Below are positions 1-12,000 of a stretch of 48,581 bases of DNA, in pieces (position 1 is the first letter of the stretch; each line of letters opens with the position of its first letter). The notes below the pieces were generated by a model. The model was not told the origin of the DNA. It saw nothing but the letters and a program-made list of their open reading frames with translations, and searched no databases. The stretch comes from Lingula anatina (lineage: Eukaryota > Brachiopoda > Lingulata > Lingulida > Lingulidae), in NCBI RefSeq assembly GCF_001039355.2, contig NW_019775890.1:128263-176843 (forward strand), read 5' to 3'. The translations under genes and the position numbers were made by a program.

Positions 1-35
<35 letters not shown>
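1..35. repeat. Poly(A) run at window edge
   Basis: The window opens with an uninterrupted A run of 35 bases. It lies in the intron upstream of the first exon and may be a simple repeat or the tail of a retroposed element cut by the window edge. Confidence 0.8.
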
Positions 36-38
<3 letters not shown>

Positions 39-161
39 CAGTCATTTTGTAACAAGCTCAGTATTTAGCATGGATTATAGTTTTGAGTTTGTGTTAATTT
101 TGATATTCAGTAGTTAGAACAACAGACACTTGTTATTTACTTGTGAATGTATTTTTTCCAG

Positions 162-1643
162 ATGATCCTGAGTTGTGGAACCAAACCATTGATATGGAAG
201 GTATTGATTTAGCTATGATTGAGAATGGTTACCAGGACAACAGTGGTCATGGCAACCACAGCATGACAACCAGAAGCAAGAGGGTGGAGCCAAGTGTCAG
301 TAAACAGCCAATCGGTGCACTTGGGCAGCAAGGAGCTAACCAAGGTACAAGTTTCACATATGACCAGGGCCTTGTTAATCTGTGAACATGCTTCTGTTTT
401 ATTTCTTCAGTGTGTTATTAAAGATAATTTTTTCTTCTAAAAATCTTAATCATCTGTTGAAAACTCCACATGGTTGACTCATCCAATTTTTTCAGCTTCA
501 CTAAGAAATGCATGGGACTGTTTGGTCATGTCTTTTTATGAGAAAAAAAATATTATTTTATTGTTTTTATTGATTCAGCCAGAATGTTTATATCCTGTCA
601 TTTAATGAAAAAATAACAGATTGTTTAAATTATTCATTTTCATTATTAATTTTGTATGAAAGTTTATGAACTTAGGTCAACAATTTGATGACTGTATCTA
701 ACAATTCACAATTTTTTTATGTCTACTGCCTAGTATTGTGCAGGGGCAGTGTTGACTATGTTTGTAAACAACTTTTTGCTACAGGTCTCCTTAACACAAG
801 AAAGGAAGGCCCCCTCTAAGCTTCATAAATTTTGAGCTCAAGTCTACCTTTCAAATTCAGCTGAAGTTAGCAAATAACATTACAACATTCATTGTGGTAA
901 TGACTCATTCTTTTCAATGGGCAAAAACTGTCTGTTACAATTCTATAATCACAAAAATATATTTCTGTATTGCATTTGTGGTGCTTTTTCTACATAGAAT
1001 AGAACTATAGAGTAGTGTATTCTTTAAATTTGGTGCTATCACTCAGCAGAAATGTTCTAATTTGAAGAACTTATGACTTAAAAATACAGTGTCTGTAAAA
1101 TTCCCCCATTGAAAAGATCAAGTAATTACCATATTTGTTGATGGCTTCGGAAACAGTCACCTGGCTTCACCCAGTGAGACTAATAGCACATTGTGTTAAA
1201 TTAAAGCACATTAAATATTACATGCACACCAGCGGACTTGTGAATATCACTAATTGGAATTTTAATTAGCACAGGTAGTTTTGTTGGTTTTGCAATTAGA
1301 ATATTTGTTCTTTGACATGATGCCCAATTCCAGTCATTTTTATCCTAATATGTATCACTTAATTACTGCTGTAATGTCTTGGACTGGAAACAAGATGGCT
1401 TCCACACTGTACTGATATTTGTTATTACAAGCCTGGGAACGTAAAAAAGTCCAATTTTGAAGTGGTACCAACTTTTTTTGTGTACCAGCAAACATTGATG
1501 TTAAACTTGGATCCCACTTTTATCTTCTGCTGACTATTTGATGACACTTGCAGTGAGACATTTTATATAAAAACTCATTGATTTTAAACTTCATTTTTAT
1601 AGGCCCAGCTTTTGTGAAACGAAGAAAGATGGAGCCACCATAG
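162..1643 (+). CDS. 3' end of an unrecognised gene (last two coding exons)
   Basis: Two exons join cleanly. The first is 162-344, with acceptor TTTTCCAG before it and donor AAG/GTACAAG after it. The second is 1603-1643, with acceptor TTTTTATAG and stop TAG at 1641-1643. The junction is phase 1, and the first exon also begins in phase 1. The 74 or so visible residues start DPELWNQTIDMEGIDLAMIE, continue hydrophilic and Gln/Asn/Ser-rich with TTRSKRVE in the middle, and end PAFVKRRKMEPP. The KRRK cluster near the C-terminus looks like a nuclear localisation signal. I do not recognise the family, and the rest of the gene lies upstream of the window. The splice frames, the clean stop and a polyadenylation signal about 790 bp downstream make it a real gene end. 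Nuclear location is inference. Confidence 0.6.
780..1200. repeat. Old dispersed repeat, two copies in opposite orientation
   Basis: The block near 800-930, read on the minus strand (CCCATTGAAAAGAATGAGTC then ATTACCACA), resembles the plus strand at about 1100-1130 (CCCATTGAAAAGATCAAGTA then ATTACCATA). A third diverged copy lies near 4440-4600. AAGCTTCATAAATT recurs near 822 and 1720. The copies are diverged and their boundaries are unclear. Confidence 0.4.
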
Positions 1644-2437
1644 AAGGGTGTCTTTACTGAAAAACAAAAAATATCAAAAAAGTGAGCAAACAGTCATGGC
1701 AAAGGAAGTGAGACCCCTTTAAAGCTTCATAAATTACATGGAATGATTAAGTTGTTGAGACCAGACAATTTTAGAACTAAGAAAAAAAAAGAAAATATTC
1801 AATCAAAACCAGCACCATGTGGGACGAGAAGTTGTGTTTTTGCCAAGTTTTAAGTGGTTTCTGGTTTTTATTTTCTTGGAGGAATCTAGCAATTGCACTT
1901 CTTGTGGAAGTAAGGAATTTGCAGGACAACTTCATAACATATTGCTCTGTCCTTTGCATTTGTCAGACATTTTCTGTACATTTAAAAATCTTGACATCCA
2001 CCTTTTTATATTAAATACATCAGGTCAGCAGGCTTCAGAATATTTTGGTTTTTAACCAAGCATGGCGAACTTTAAATTAAGCAAACTAATTATAACAATT
2101 TTATGAGTTTGTACAATTTTTTAATTGCAACACTAATTTTCATTATTCTTCATAAGAATTTCCTCTTATAATGACAAATTGAATTTTAAAATGGTCATTA
2201 AATACATACTAAATCTTACATTTATTATTTGTAAATACTTGCATTTATTATTTGTAAATACTTGACCTTAATAATTAGTACTTTATTTATATTTATTATT
2301 ATTCATGGTGATACAGTTTGTAAAATATTATTTAATATTTTATTTATATTATATTTATATTATTAGAACCATGTTTTTATAAAATAATACTATTTGTGAT
2401 GTGTGGGAATTTTCTCGGGTGTCATGGTTCCAATAAA
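1644..2437 (+). other. Probable 3' UTR of the first gene
   Basis: This AT-rich stretch runs from the stop at 1643 to an AATAAA hexamer at 2432-2437. A GT-rich tract follows at 2496-2518, as is common downstream of cleavage sites. A second AATAAA lies at 2862-2867. Short open frames here show no codon signature. Confidence 0.45.
2432..2437 (+). terminator. Polyadenylation signal AATAAA, first gene
   Basis: A canonical AATAAA lies 789 bases after the stop, followed within 80 bases by a T run and a (TG)n tract. Confidence 0.45.
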
Positions 2438-2472
2438 ACCTGTTATTGAACTATTTCACCGTTTTCCTTCTC

Positions 2473-2474
2473 TT

Positions 2475-2509
<35 letters not shown>

Positions 2510-2518
2510 TGTGTGTGA
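2473..2518. repeat. T-run followed by (TG)n microsatellite
   Basis: About 24 T residues are followed by about 11 TG dinucleotides. Confidence 0.9.
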
Positions 2519-3422
2519 TGCAGCCAAAGCAGGGGTCATTATCACATTTCTGATGTCTGGAAAACAAGCTAGTTATCACCAAAGGCTTCACTAAATTCCT
2601 TGGAATCTTGGAAACGGCTCACTGATCTTATACTGTGTCAAAAGTACATTAATGTGACTAAATGGAAATAGTGTTGAAACATTTGAATTTAACTTTTGAC
2701 CAAGCATTTATTTTATCACTGCTATATTCAGAGGTATTGTATTTTGGCATAAGTGTTACAAGTAGCGTAGGGTTTTGTTTTTTTCACCCGTAATATATTT
2801 TATGAACACATCATTTTTAGAAAATATTTAATTTTTTATTCAGTTTTATTTTTCTGGACCAAATAAAAATTAACCAAACATCAAAAGAGAAGGAAGACCT
2901 AACTTTTATTTTGCATGTAAATTTCTTGTTGCCTAAACTTGTATTTTTTGGACTATTTTTCATTTATTTAACCTAATTGAAATAAATAATTACATATATT
3001 TTGATAACGCAACCAACCGTGGATTAATGGCCCATCAACCCATCAGAAGAATAACCATTACGATATTTTCATCAGTTGGAAAAATACTCAGTGGCAACTG
3101 CACATATACAAACAAGACAAACATGAGTCTGCATAACAAAAAGAAATAAGACCACAAGCATTTGGGACACTCTTTTCTGAACACTGATTGTTTTTATTCT
3201 GTTAGATTAAAATGATGATTACATTGTGTGGTATGAAAACACTACAGTTATTATAATTCGATATTGCAATATAACTGTCTTACAGGTTTTTTTACTCCCT
3301 TTCACAAGGTCACCTCTTGCTGTTAAGATGTTGTTAACTCGGGCCATGTCAAATGCAGAGGTTCCACTTAGGAGACTTGCCTATAGTAACAGCCAGATTA
3401 TCAACTTGTCAATCTCTCAAAG

Positions 3423-3672
3423 TGTACCGGTACAAACTGAATCAGTAAAGAATATATTACCAGTACAGACTTTATCACTGAAAATTATGACCAGCACACA
3501 CTATAGCACTAAAGAATATCACCAGTACAGACTATATCAATAAAGAATTTCACTGGTGCAGATTATATCACTAAAAATATCACTGGTACAGACTGTATCA
3601 CTAAAAAACATTGCTGGTACAGACTGTATCACTAAAAAACATCACCTGTACAGACTATATCACAAAATATTG
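3423..3672. repeat. Minisatellite, about seven units of about 35 bp
   Basis: Tandem degenerate units follow the pattern ACCAGTACAGACTATATCAC plus TAAAGAATATC. They include matching stretches starting near 3459, 3525, 3583, 3618 and 3651. One frame stays open through part of the array (3226-3543), but this reflects the repeat and not a coding signature. Confidence 0.8.
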
Positions 3673-6092
3673 CTAGATATGACAAGGGTCCAAGCACTTG
3701 TTGCTATGTGAACTTCAAACATTTTCCAGACCTGCAACTTATTTTTGAAATATTAGTGTTAACCTTTAAAGTAGGAATCCTGAAGTGCTTACTTGAAACC
3801 TCATCAGTCTGTTTCCTGTAGTTAGTTCTGTATCAGGTCACCAGATACAGCCTATAATTCACCCTTAAAATAGTTAGGTATTCAAAAACATTGATACCCA
3901 GCCCTGTGAAAAACACAATTTCACAGACCACTTACGGGAATAGCAAAGGAAATGGTTTTTCAATAACCAGCTACTTGTATTTTTTGTTGCGCAACTTATG
4001 TTTTCCTGTTACCATTCATTTTCATGAAAAGGAATTTTCACTCTTGTGTAGGAGAAGGATATGGTGGCTGTGAATTTTTTTGTCCTTTAATTTGGGTGGC
4101 ATTAATATCACACAGTTAAGTTTCGAGTTCTGGCAAGAGTCAAAATTATCAAAGTTGCATTTTTCTGTGATAAAATGGGGTGATTTCATGGCTGATTGGC
4201 ATTTTGGCAACAGCTGCTGAGTGAGGAGCGGATTTTTAAAAAATACCATCTAAAAATAGTTGAAATGAATTTTGATGTCAAGTACTGGCAAACTGATTCT
4301 GTGCTTTTTTGGTGGTCAAAAGCCTCATTGTTTTTAAAAAATGGGTTTTGCAGATAAACGAGTTAAAACCAAGACCTTGTGTCATTGTAAAATATTTTCT
4401 ATTTTCTGTATGGAAAAGAACTACAGGGTTGCCTGCTTTTCTATTTTGTTGCTTCCACTCAATTGGAATGTCCCAGTTTTAAGAATTTATGACTTGTAAA
4501 AAGTCAATATAATATTAAAAATTCATAGCTTTCCCCACTGAAAAGACTGAGTCATCACCATAGATATTTGTATAATGCAAACAGTTGCTTTAATTCCACC
4601 TGTAATTTCCCATGATGCTATCAGTAAAATGTAACACCTATTCCAAAATTACGTGATCTATTAAATATACACATTTATATTTTACTCCAAGGGGTTATGT
4701 GGAATTTCAATATTTAATATGGCCATTGAAAGATACATATTTACATCTTGCTGTACAGGCTGATGACACTGAATGAAAGACCCATACAGGCTTCATTGCT
4801 CTATGGAAACCAGTTTTCTTTTGTTTTATGTTTTCATCCCAGGGCTTCATTTTGGTTGAGTCCAACTGATATGTGTTCATATGTTGGTGTCAACCCAGCC
4901 TGTTATTTTCTTGTTCATACCTGTTGGAGTGGGCGTCACACTTGTGACACACCTGATAGAAAGATTTTATTTTTAAGCAGAGAATGATATTTTATGCTTG
5001 AAAAATGCTTGAAAATGTTTTAGTGTGATTTTAGTAGCACAGTTGAAAATCCTATAAAGATCTGTTATGTAATAGTGTGGTAAGGAAAAGTAAAACAAAC
5101 AGTGGTGATGTTCATGCAGTTTTGTGTTAATGTAAATTCAGATAACAACTTTTTTAAGTCCAAAATCAGACCTGGTTCCAATGTCATTTGACGGTTACAA
5201 TATATTACTGTGTATATTATGTACTGGGCTGAATTTTTCAATATTTCGGAATATTTGCCAGTTCAAATTATTTTTGGTAAAAAAAAATTGGTCTGGACTG
5301 ACTCTTGTACTAGTAAGAAATTAGCCATTTTACAACCGACTTGATTTTATTTTATTCACAAAGTATGTGAGTATTTTTAAAAATTAATTTTGTGTTAAAT
5401 CCTTAATAAAAAAAAAAATTGTGACAATATAGCCGATGTACATATGCTTTAACTCTTCTAGCCTGAGGCAGCTACTCTTCCCCCTAACAGTGTGAGTCTC
5501 ATTTCCAGTTTAAAATTGCCTTTGTCTGAACAGCCCTCAAGTTAAGAGAAGATAATCAGCTTGAAACAACAAGTACTTGTACTTGGGAGTAGCTGAACCC
5601 CTAATCTCTGATCCAGCGTAACCCGAACCCTGCTGGTGGACCAGCCTCACATGGGACATAAATCAAAGCTGTTTGCAAGAACACACACTTGTTAGGTTAG
5701 CTGCTGCTGCTGCTGGGACCACTGCACTATCTTCCAGCAGTGGGGATTGAATCTTCCACCTGCAGGGGCTAGTGACCAGAATTACTGGACATTGGAAAGT
5801 CACAGAGGCTGACCAAGTGATCAAGTGTACCAGAAACTTTTCTCTTGAGCAGGCTGGAATTTTAAACAACAGAGATTGAACAAAGTTGTACTCATTGTGT
5901 GGGGAACATTGGCCTGGTTTCCAGAAACTGTGCTCATTTGACAGAAGATACTTTGTGGCAGTAGGGTGAAAAGCTGTGCTTTGTCTCCTAACACAAGGGG
6001 AGGTTTGCACTAAGTGGAGCAGGAAAACTTGTGTCTAGTTGCAGCTTGATTTGACATAGAAGTGTTTGAAGTAAAACATCTACATTGCCTCC

Positions 6093-9000
6093 ATGGAGAA
6101 AGTATTGGCCTTGGTTCTGCTGTTGGCCTTTGGTTCACACTTTGTCTCACCACAAATATCAGAGGCAGGTCAGTAGAATGTGCTTAATGTGCGATAAATT
6201 TGATTTGTATCATTCTTGTAAAGTGTTATATTTCAGGTAATAGGTGGTCAAATATAATGCAGACTTTTACCCATAAGAAAGGACATACATAAATTTCATA
6301 GTCAAGAATACCACTTCAAAGTTTTATAATTATATTATATTCAATTTATTGAACACTAAATGCATAATATATATCGCTGTGGGATTTTTTATGTAATTTT
6401 ATCAATATTGTGATGTTTTTGTATGTATTTTGTTCTCTTCTTTTGTCTGTTTATACTTGTGCATCCTATCAGTTACCAACCTCCATGGAAACAATATACA
6501 GCACTCTGTGGTAAAATCAATTAATCAATTTCTCCTGTTAAATTTGTTTCATATTTTGTGTGAGTCATATTTAAATGCTCTGACCACATTGGCTTGGCAT
6601 AAATGGCAAAATTCAGTACACCCCCGTCAAGACACAGGATGTGGTGTTGACACTGATTGAAATAACAACCACCGCTTCTCTGTTAAATCAAAATCTGATG
6701 TGGGTTTAATCTCTTATCTGGAAGGGATTTGTGATGCTGTCTTCCTTCCTTACAGTTTACAAAGTTAGGTAAAATAAAAAGAGGATATGCTATGTACTTA
6801 TAGGCCAGTTTCTAGACAAGATAAGGCTTGTCTTACTTTGTACTGCCCATCTCTACAAGTTATCTGATTGATTATAATTGGTTGACCATAGGAAGCCAAT
6901 ATCAATGCAAAAATAAGTCCCTTTTTACCAGTTCGGTTTCACAAAAAATCAAAAGTGATGTTTCACTTTTTTTGCGGTCATTAGTATAAACCCCTAGACC
7001 ACATTCTCTTGTTCCTGACATTTTTATTGCTAAAATTTGTAATTATAAACCCTTTTTTAGCATGTTAGTTAATACCATGCATATTTTGTGGGTCAAATAT
7101 TTTTGAAACATTCTCAGACCAACTTGTCAAAGAGGCAAGAATGTTCAGTCTACTTCAGCAGTGTAAGCCAAAATTTGTTGTTTTTTCTTTGAGGGGGAGG
7201 GGATATTTAGGACTACAGTGCAAGTGGTGTCCCATTTACAAGCTACAGAGGAGGGTGTAAGGCAGTCATAAGGTTTACATAAAAAATCACAAAAATTCAG
7301 TTTTTTTATTCTGCTATCTTTCCAAATTATGCACCCTATTAGTGAAAATTTTCCTTATTAGAAAGTTTCAAAGTACTGTAATATTTCACATGACATGCAT
7401 TTTCAGTATGGAAAAAACTAATTTAAGAATTGAACCTGACGTCCACTTTGTTTGACATGTCACATCAAAGCCAGGTTCATTGGGTTAAAAGGTCTGATCA
7501 AAATCCATTGGTACATGTTTCAGCTAGATTCTAAGCTCAAATTATATTGAGAAGATTTTTTGTTCAGCAGAGTCATAGAGAGAAGGAAAAGGGGCTACTT
7601 TATCTAAATAGGCAAGTGGTACTAGAAGGGTAAATGGAGAAATTTATAATGTCATATTCCCTTAAACTTTTATCAAAGTTGCTATTATTAGTATTATTAT
7701 TAATATTATTTTAATGAAAATAATCAAATGAAGCTACCTCCATACTGGTGCTCTTTTCTTTGCCACATGATATCATAAAGCCATCTACACAACAGAAAAC
7801 AGCTACAGTGACATAATTATTTAGAAATTGAAATGTCTTGTGACAAATAACATGTTCTCATGTACACACTCCATGTACATTCACAGATAAATGTTAACAG
7901 TCATCTTGATATTTGTATTCAAAGCAGCAGAGGCAAGTTTTCAATGTTAGTAAGGGTGCTTTCCCAGAGATTTGGATCGATCTAAAGATTAAGTTTTAGA
8001 TCGACCTAACTCCCTGGGGGTTCACGCTAAATTGCAGTCAGCCGAGCGGGCACCATAGTTAATTACCCCCTTACAGCTTTTAGTAGGCGGGACAGACGCT
8101 TAAGCCGGCCAAGCTGACAGTAATCTAGTGAGACTGCCCACGGGGATAGATCGATCTAAAAATCTATGGAAATGGGGTGTAAGAGAAAGCAATATAGAAA
8201 CTTTTTGGAGCGAACCCGCATATTGCCCCTCTGAAACATGCATGTGGCATTGAAATTATTTAATTATTTGATCAGAAATGGGTGCAGTTTTAAAATAATT
8301 TTTTTTTTTTTTTTTTTTGAAAGTAAAAGTCTGTGAAAGTAAAGTCCTAGTATGTATAGCTGTGTTTGCTGAAGCAATGCTTAAATCCACCAGTGGTCAG
8401 CTGGCACCTTAAACTTGTATTCAAAATCAGCTTTATTGATTCAAGATGAAGAAAACAGGTGTCACAAGCAAGTTGGGAATTGAGTGGCCAGGAACCGAAC
8501 AATAGAATCATTGGATAATTACTAGTTTCCTGTCGCGTAATAACCTTTTAATTCCAGGGTGTTTCTTTTTATCTGGTTACATTTTGTTTTCTGGAATCCA
8601 TAAAGGCACAGTAAAGATTTGGGTCATGATTTCAAGGCATGTTTGACAGAAATTGCACGACACCTGAAAATATCTATTTCCTCTGTCATCTAAAGCATAA
8701 AGTTTTGAATTTTCAAACTGTGTTTTGTAAAAGATATATGTTGGAAATTTTCAGAGACTTGTGCAAAGCTGATATAAAACAGAGAATTGTAAATCTGAGA
8801 ATAAATATGTTTTTATTGCAAAATTGATAAGGATAAGCTCTGGACATGGATATTTGTTGAAGAGCTCCTCTAAGCATTTGTTCCTGGATAAACAAGATAT
8901 TACCAAAGATAAAATTCCTAAGTAAGAGAATTGTTAGGGTTCTCCATGAGGGGCAATAAAATCCCTGGGACTGTTCTTGATTGACCAAACTAAGTAGACA

Positions 9001-12000
9001 TTGAGAGTAACATGTAATGCAACAAATTTATTTGCTCAAATTCTACCCATTTTTAACAATTTTGCACTTTACAGAAAAAAGGAGTCAACTGCGTGATGTT
9101 AATTGTTTGTTGTGACTCATAAGATAAACATTTACTGATTTAGTTTTCAAGGGCATTGATGCAAATATAGTCTTAAGCCGTAGGGAAATTTTTTAAATGT
9201 TAGATTTCTGAAAATGCACTTAAGTTCAGTTAAGAGAGGAGTTTTCATTTTACATAAAACTTCTTAAATATAAATACATTGCATTTTAGCATTAAGAATT
9301 TACCATAGACCTACAGAATCACAAATATTTTGTTCTTGGCATAATTTTTTTTTTTCAACAATGTTATAAAACATTTGCCATGTGTTTCAGATGACCAGAT
9401 GCTGAATTTGCTGGAGAGATGTTGTGACCTGGGAAAATACTGGCAGGGTCGAGGTCTCTGCGACAACTACCCCAAGCCAATAGGCGGTGTTCCAATTGCC
9501 AACGAGACTGTCTGCATGGGGTCCATAAGACTGTGCTGTGTTCAGAAGCAACAACAAATTGTTCAGTGTTCAGCAGGACGGCAGGTTGCCCAGCGGACCA
9601 ATGAGTGTGCAGAAATAGGGAATGGAGAAAGCAATGAAAAAAAGGTAACTTTTGGTGAATGTGTGTGTCAGAGTAAAATTGTGTAATTTGAAAATTTAGA
9701 AAAAAAATAGATTTTTTGGTTTTCATTTTTTTATTACTAATATTTAGTGAAATACTTTTGTGGTTCATGCTGAATAGGTGGATTTTTTGGATTCAGTCTT
9801 TTTATCTTTCCCTTTTTTTAAGTCAGCAGAAAAGTTTTGTGTTATCACACTTTTATTTGACATTAATATTGGATATGTAGCTTATTGGACAGTTTCACAA
9901 ATTTGAAATATTCTAAAATAATACCCCTTCATTTGGACACTAAGGAGGAGTACCAAAGGTTTTCAGTCTTAAAAGTAAGACCAACTTTTGACTTGAATTG
10001 GTAGTAAAAGTGGCACCTGGGTGTTAATTGAATGTGACAGAAAACTGCACTCCACTGACACTGACATAACTTAACTTAAATATTTTAACTGTTGTGGGTC
10101 AAACTGCAGACACGACATGTCAAATGTATCCATTTATCACTGCAGCATAGTATGGAAATTTTGGTGCATGTCAATAAATTTTTTAACCAATTTGCCTGTT
10201 ACCAATACATTACATAAGGGGACCATTAAGACTGAGTACTATTGAATCCAAGTTCTGATAGATTAAAAACAAATATTGGTAAATGGGTACAATTCTCAGC
10301 AGATAACTATGAATCAAATCTGGATAGATTTGAAGCGGTTTTCATGATCTTCAGAAAAACAGTCTGATTTTTCTGAAAAATCATTTTTATGTCAAATATG
10401 GGAGGCTTAAATATTGAATTGATCTCAATTGGAGTGTCAACCTGCTGGAAGTCTCAATCTAGACCTACCCATGTAAATAATAAAATATTCTTTCACAGGA
10501 TTGTTGTAACTGCTGTAAGCTGGGCCTCCTGGCACACAACATTGGCGCCCGCTGTGACACAACCAGCTTTGATACCATGTGCGACGTTTCATTCAGGGAA
10601 TGCTGTCAAACTGGAAAAGGCACGGGAAGTGGGGTTGGCTCGGTCACAGACACCACAAGGCGTAACAATGGTGCTGAAAACACCAACCCAGGTAAATATT
10701 AGTTACTATTATTTAGCACTGATCCTATCATCAAGCTTACATGATCCATATATATGAAGCATTGTATCTCTGGCAGATCTAGGGTTTTTGTTTCATTGTC
10801 AGGAGGGGGGGGGGGGGGAGGGGGAGAAGAAAAAAAAGTAATAAAAATCTTGCTAAAATATGTATGGCACTGGGAGTATTGAACTGCTGAATTTTGTTTC
10901 ATTTCACTTTTTATGCTGTTGGGTCCCAAGCCCTTCAGTACTACTGATATATTTTCTTAATGTACGAATAATAATCAAAGTTGACAGCAATAATGATAAT
11001 ACTTCTGAGCATTCTGCCCCACTAAATCATAATTGATATTTTGTGCACTCCATCTATAAACTGGTTGTTCATAATCTTAAAACTGTATTAATGTCACTAC
11101 TTGTATCACTTGTCATTTATATTTTTGTACATTTTTTGGTGGAGGGGGGGGGAGATAAAAAAAGATACCTCAACAATTAAGAAATGAAAAATGTAACAAT
11201 AACATATAGGTGGTATGAGAATTGAGTTGTCATCTATCTTCAACAGACTGCTTCAGGGAATTGTATTTTAGGGTATAGTACTAGTATATGAGATTTAATT
11301 TTCCATTCCTTAACCTGCTTATACAAATAATTCAAAATATTTCTTCTGATACCTCTGAGCTAATGGGGGGAGGGGGGGGGGGACTTGCCTGCTGTGATTC
11401 TCCCCATCCCCCACCAACCCCCACCCATTTACAGGTACTTCAATTTCAACCTCTGGATCTGCCATTGGTAACTATATAAAACACACTGTATTTTTTTTCT
11501 TAATAATTTACTGGTTTTATCTATTTATCAGGATTTGAACAGCTTCATTGAGTGTGTCTGTGCATAATTTGAATTCACATCCTTGTTCATGTGCCCCATT
11601 TATGACTTACAGAGAATAATTTCACTGCTTTTTTGGTTAAATCAAGACCATATGCTTACTTTTTTGTTCTTTTATCACTTGCTTGGCTAAGCATGCATAT
11701 TCTGGTATGAAAAAAACACTTTTCAGTTTTGATGATACCTATGACTCCATTAGAAGAAGGCTATTTCACTGCTTCACATTTTATTTTTGCTTTGTCCTAT
11801 TCTCAACAGTGATAAAGGGACACTGTGAACTATACCCAAATCGCTTATGCGCACACATATGCATAAGCACACAAGGCAGCTTCCGTTGCGAGTGTCGTGA
11901 AGGGTTTGAGCTTGCAGCAGATAGGCGAAACTGCAGACCAGCAAGTAAGCATTTCATATGATATGTGGGCTAGCACTCTTTGTGTATAAATTAATTATTG

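Larger units (their letters stand above)
2440..6090. other. Intergenic region between first gene and fibulin-1
   Basis: No supported coding exon is seen on either strand. The interval holds a minisatellite (3423-3672), a diverged repeat copy (about 4440-4700) and AT-rich sequence. The segment from about 5600 to 6090 is less AT-rich and should contain the fibulin-1 promoter and 5' UTR. I see no convincing TATA box. The minus-strand open frame at 5663-6010 has no recognisable domain. Confidence 0.5.

Noticed and set aside
3226-3543. 105-codon frame over the minisatellite
   Set aside because: It stays open because of the tandem repeat. No domain or splice support.
3423-3672. Could the regular repeats near 3.5 kb be a CRISPR array?
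   Set aside because: Units are degenerate and contiguous, without unique spacers, and the genome is eukaryotic.
5663-6010. 115-codon minus-strand frame just upstream of fibulin-1
   Set aside because: No recognisable domain. It lies in the likely promoter and 5' UTR and its peptide composition is not protein-like.
9364-9768. 134-codon minus-strand frame
   Set aside because: Antisense of the fibulin-1 anaphylatoxin exon, which is clearly coding on the plus strand.
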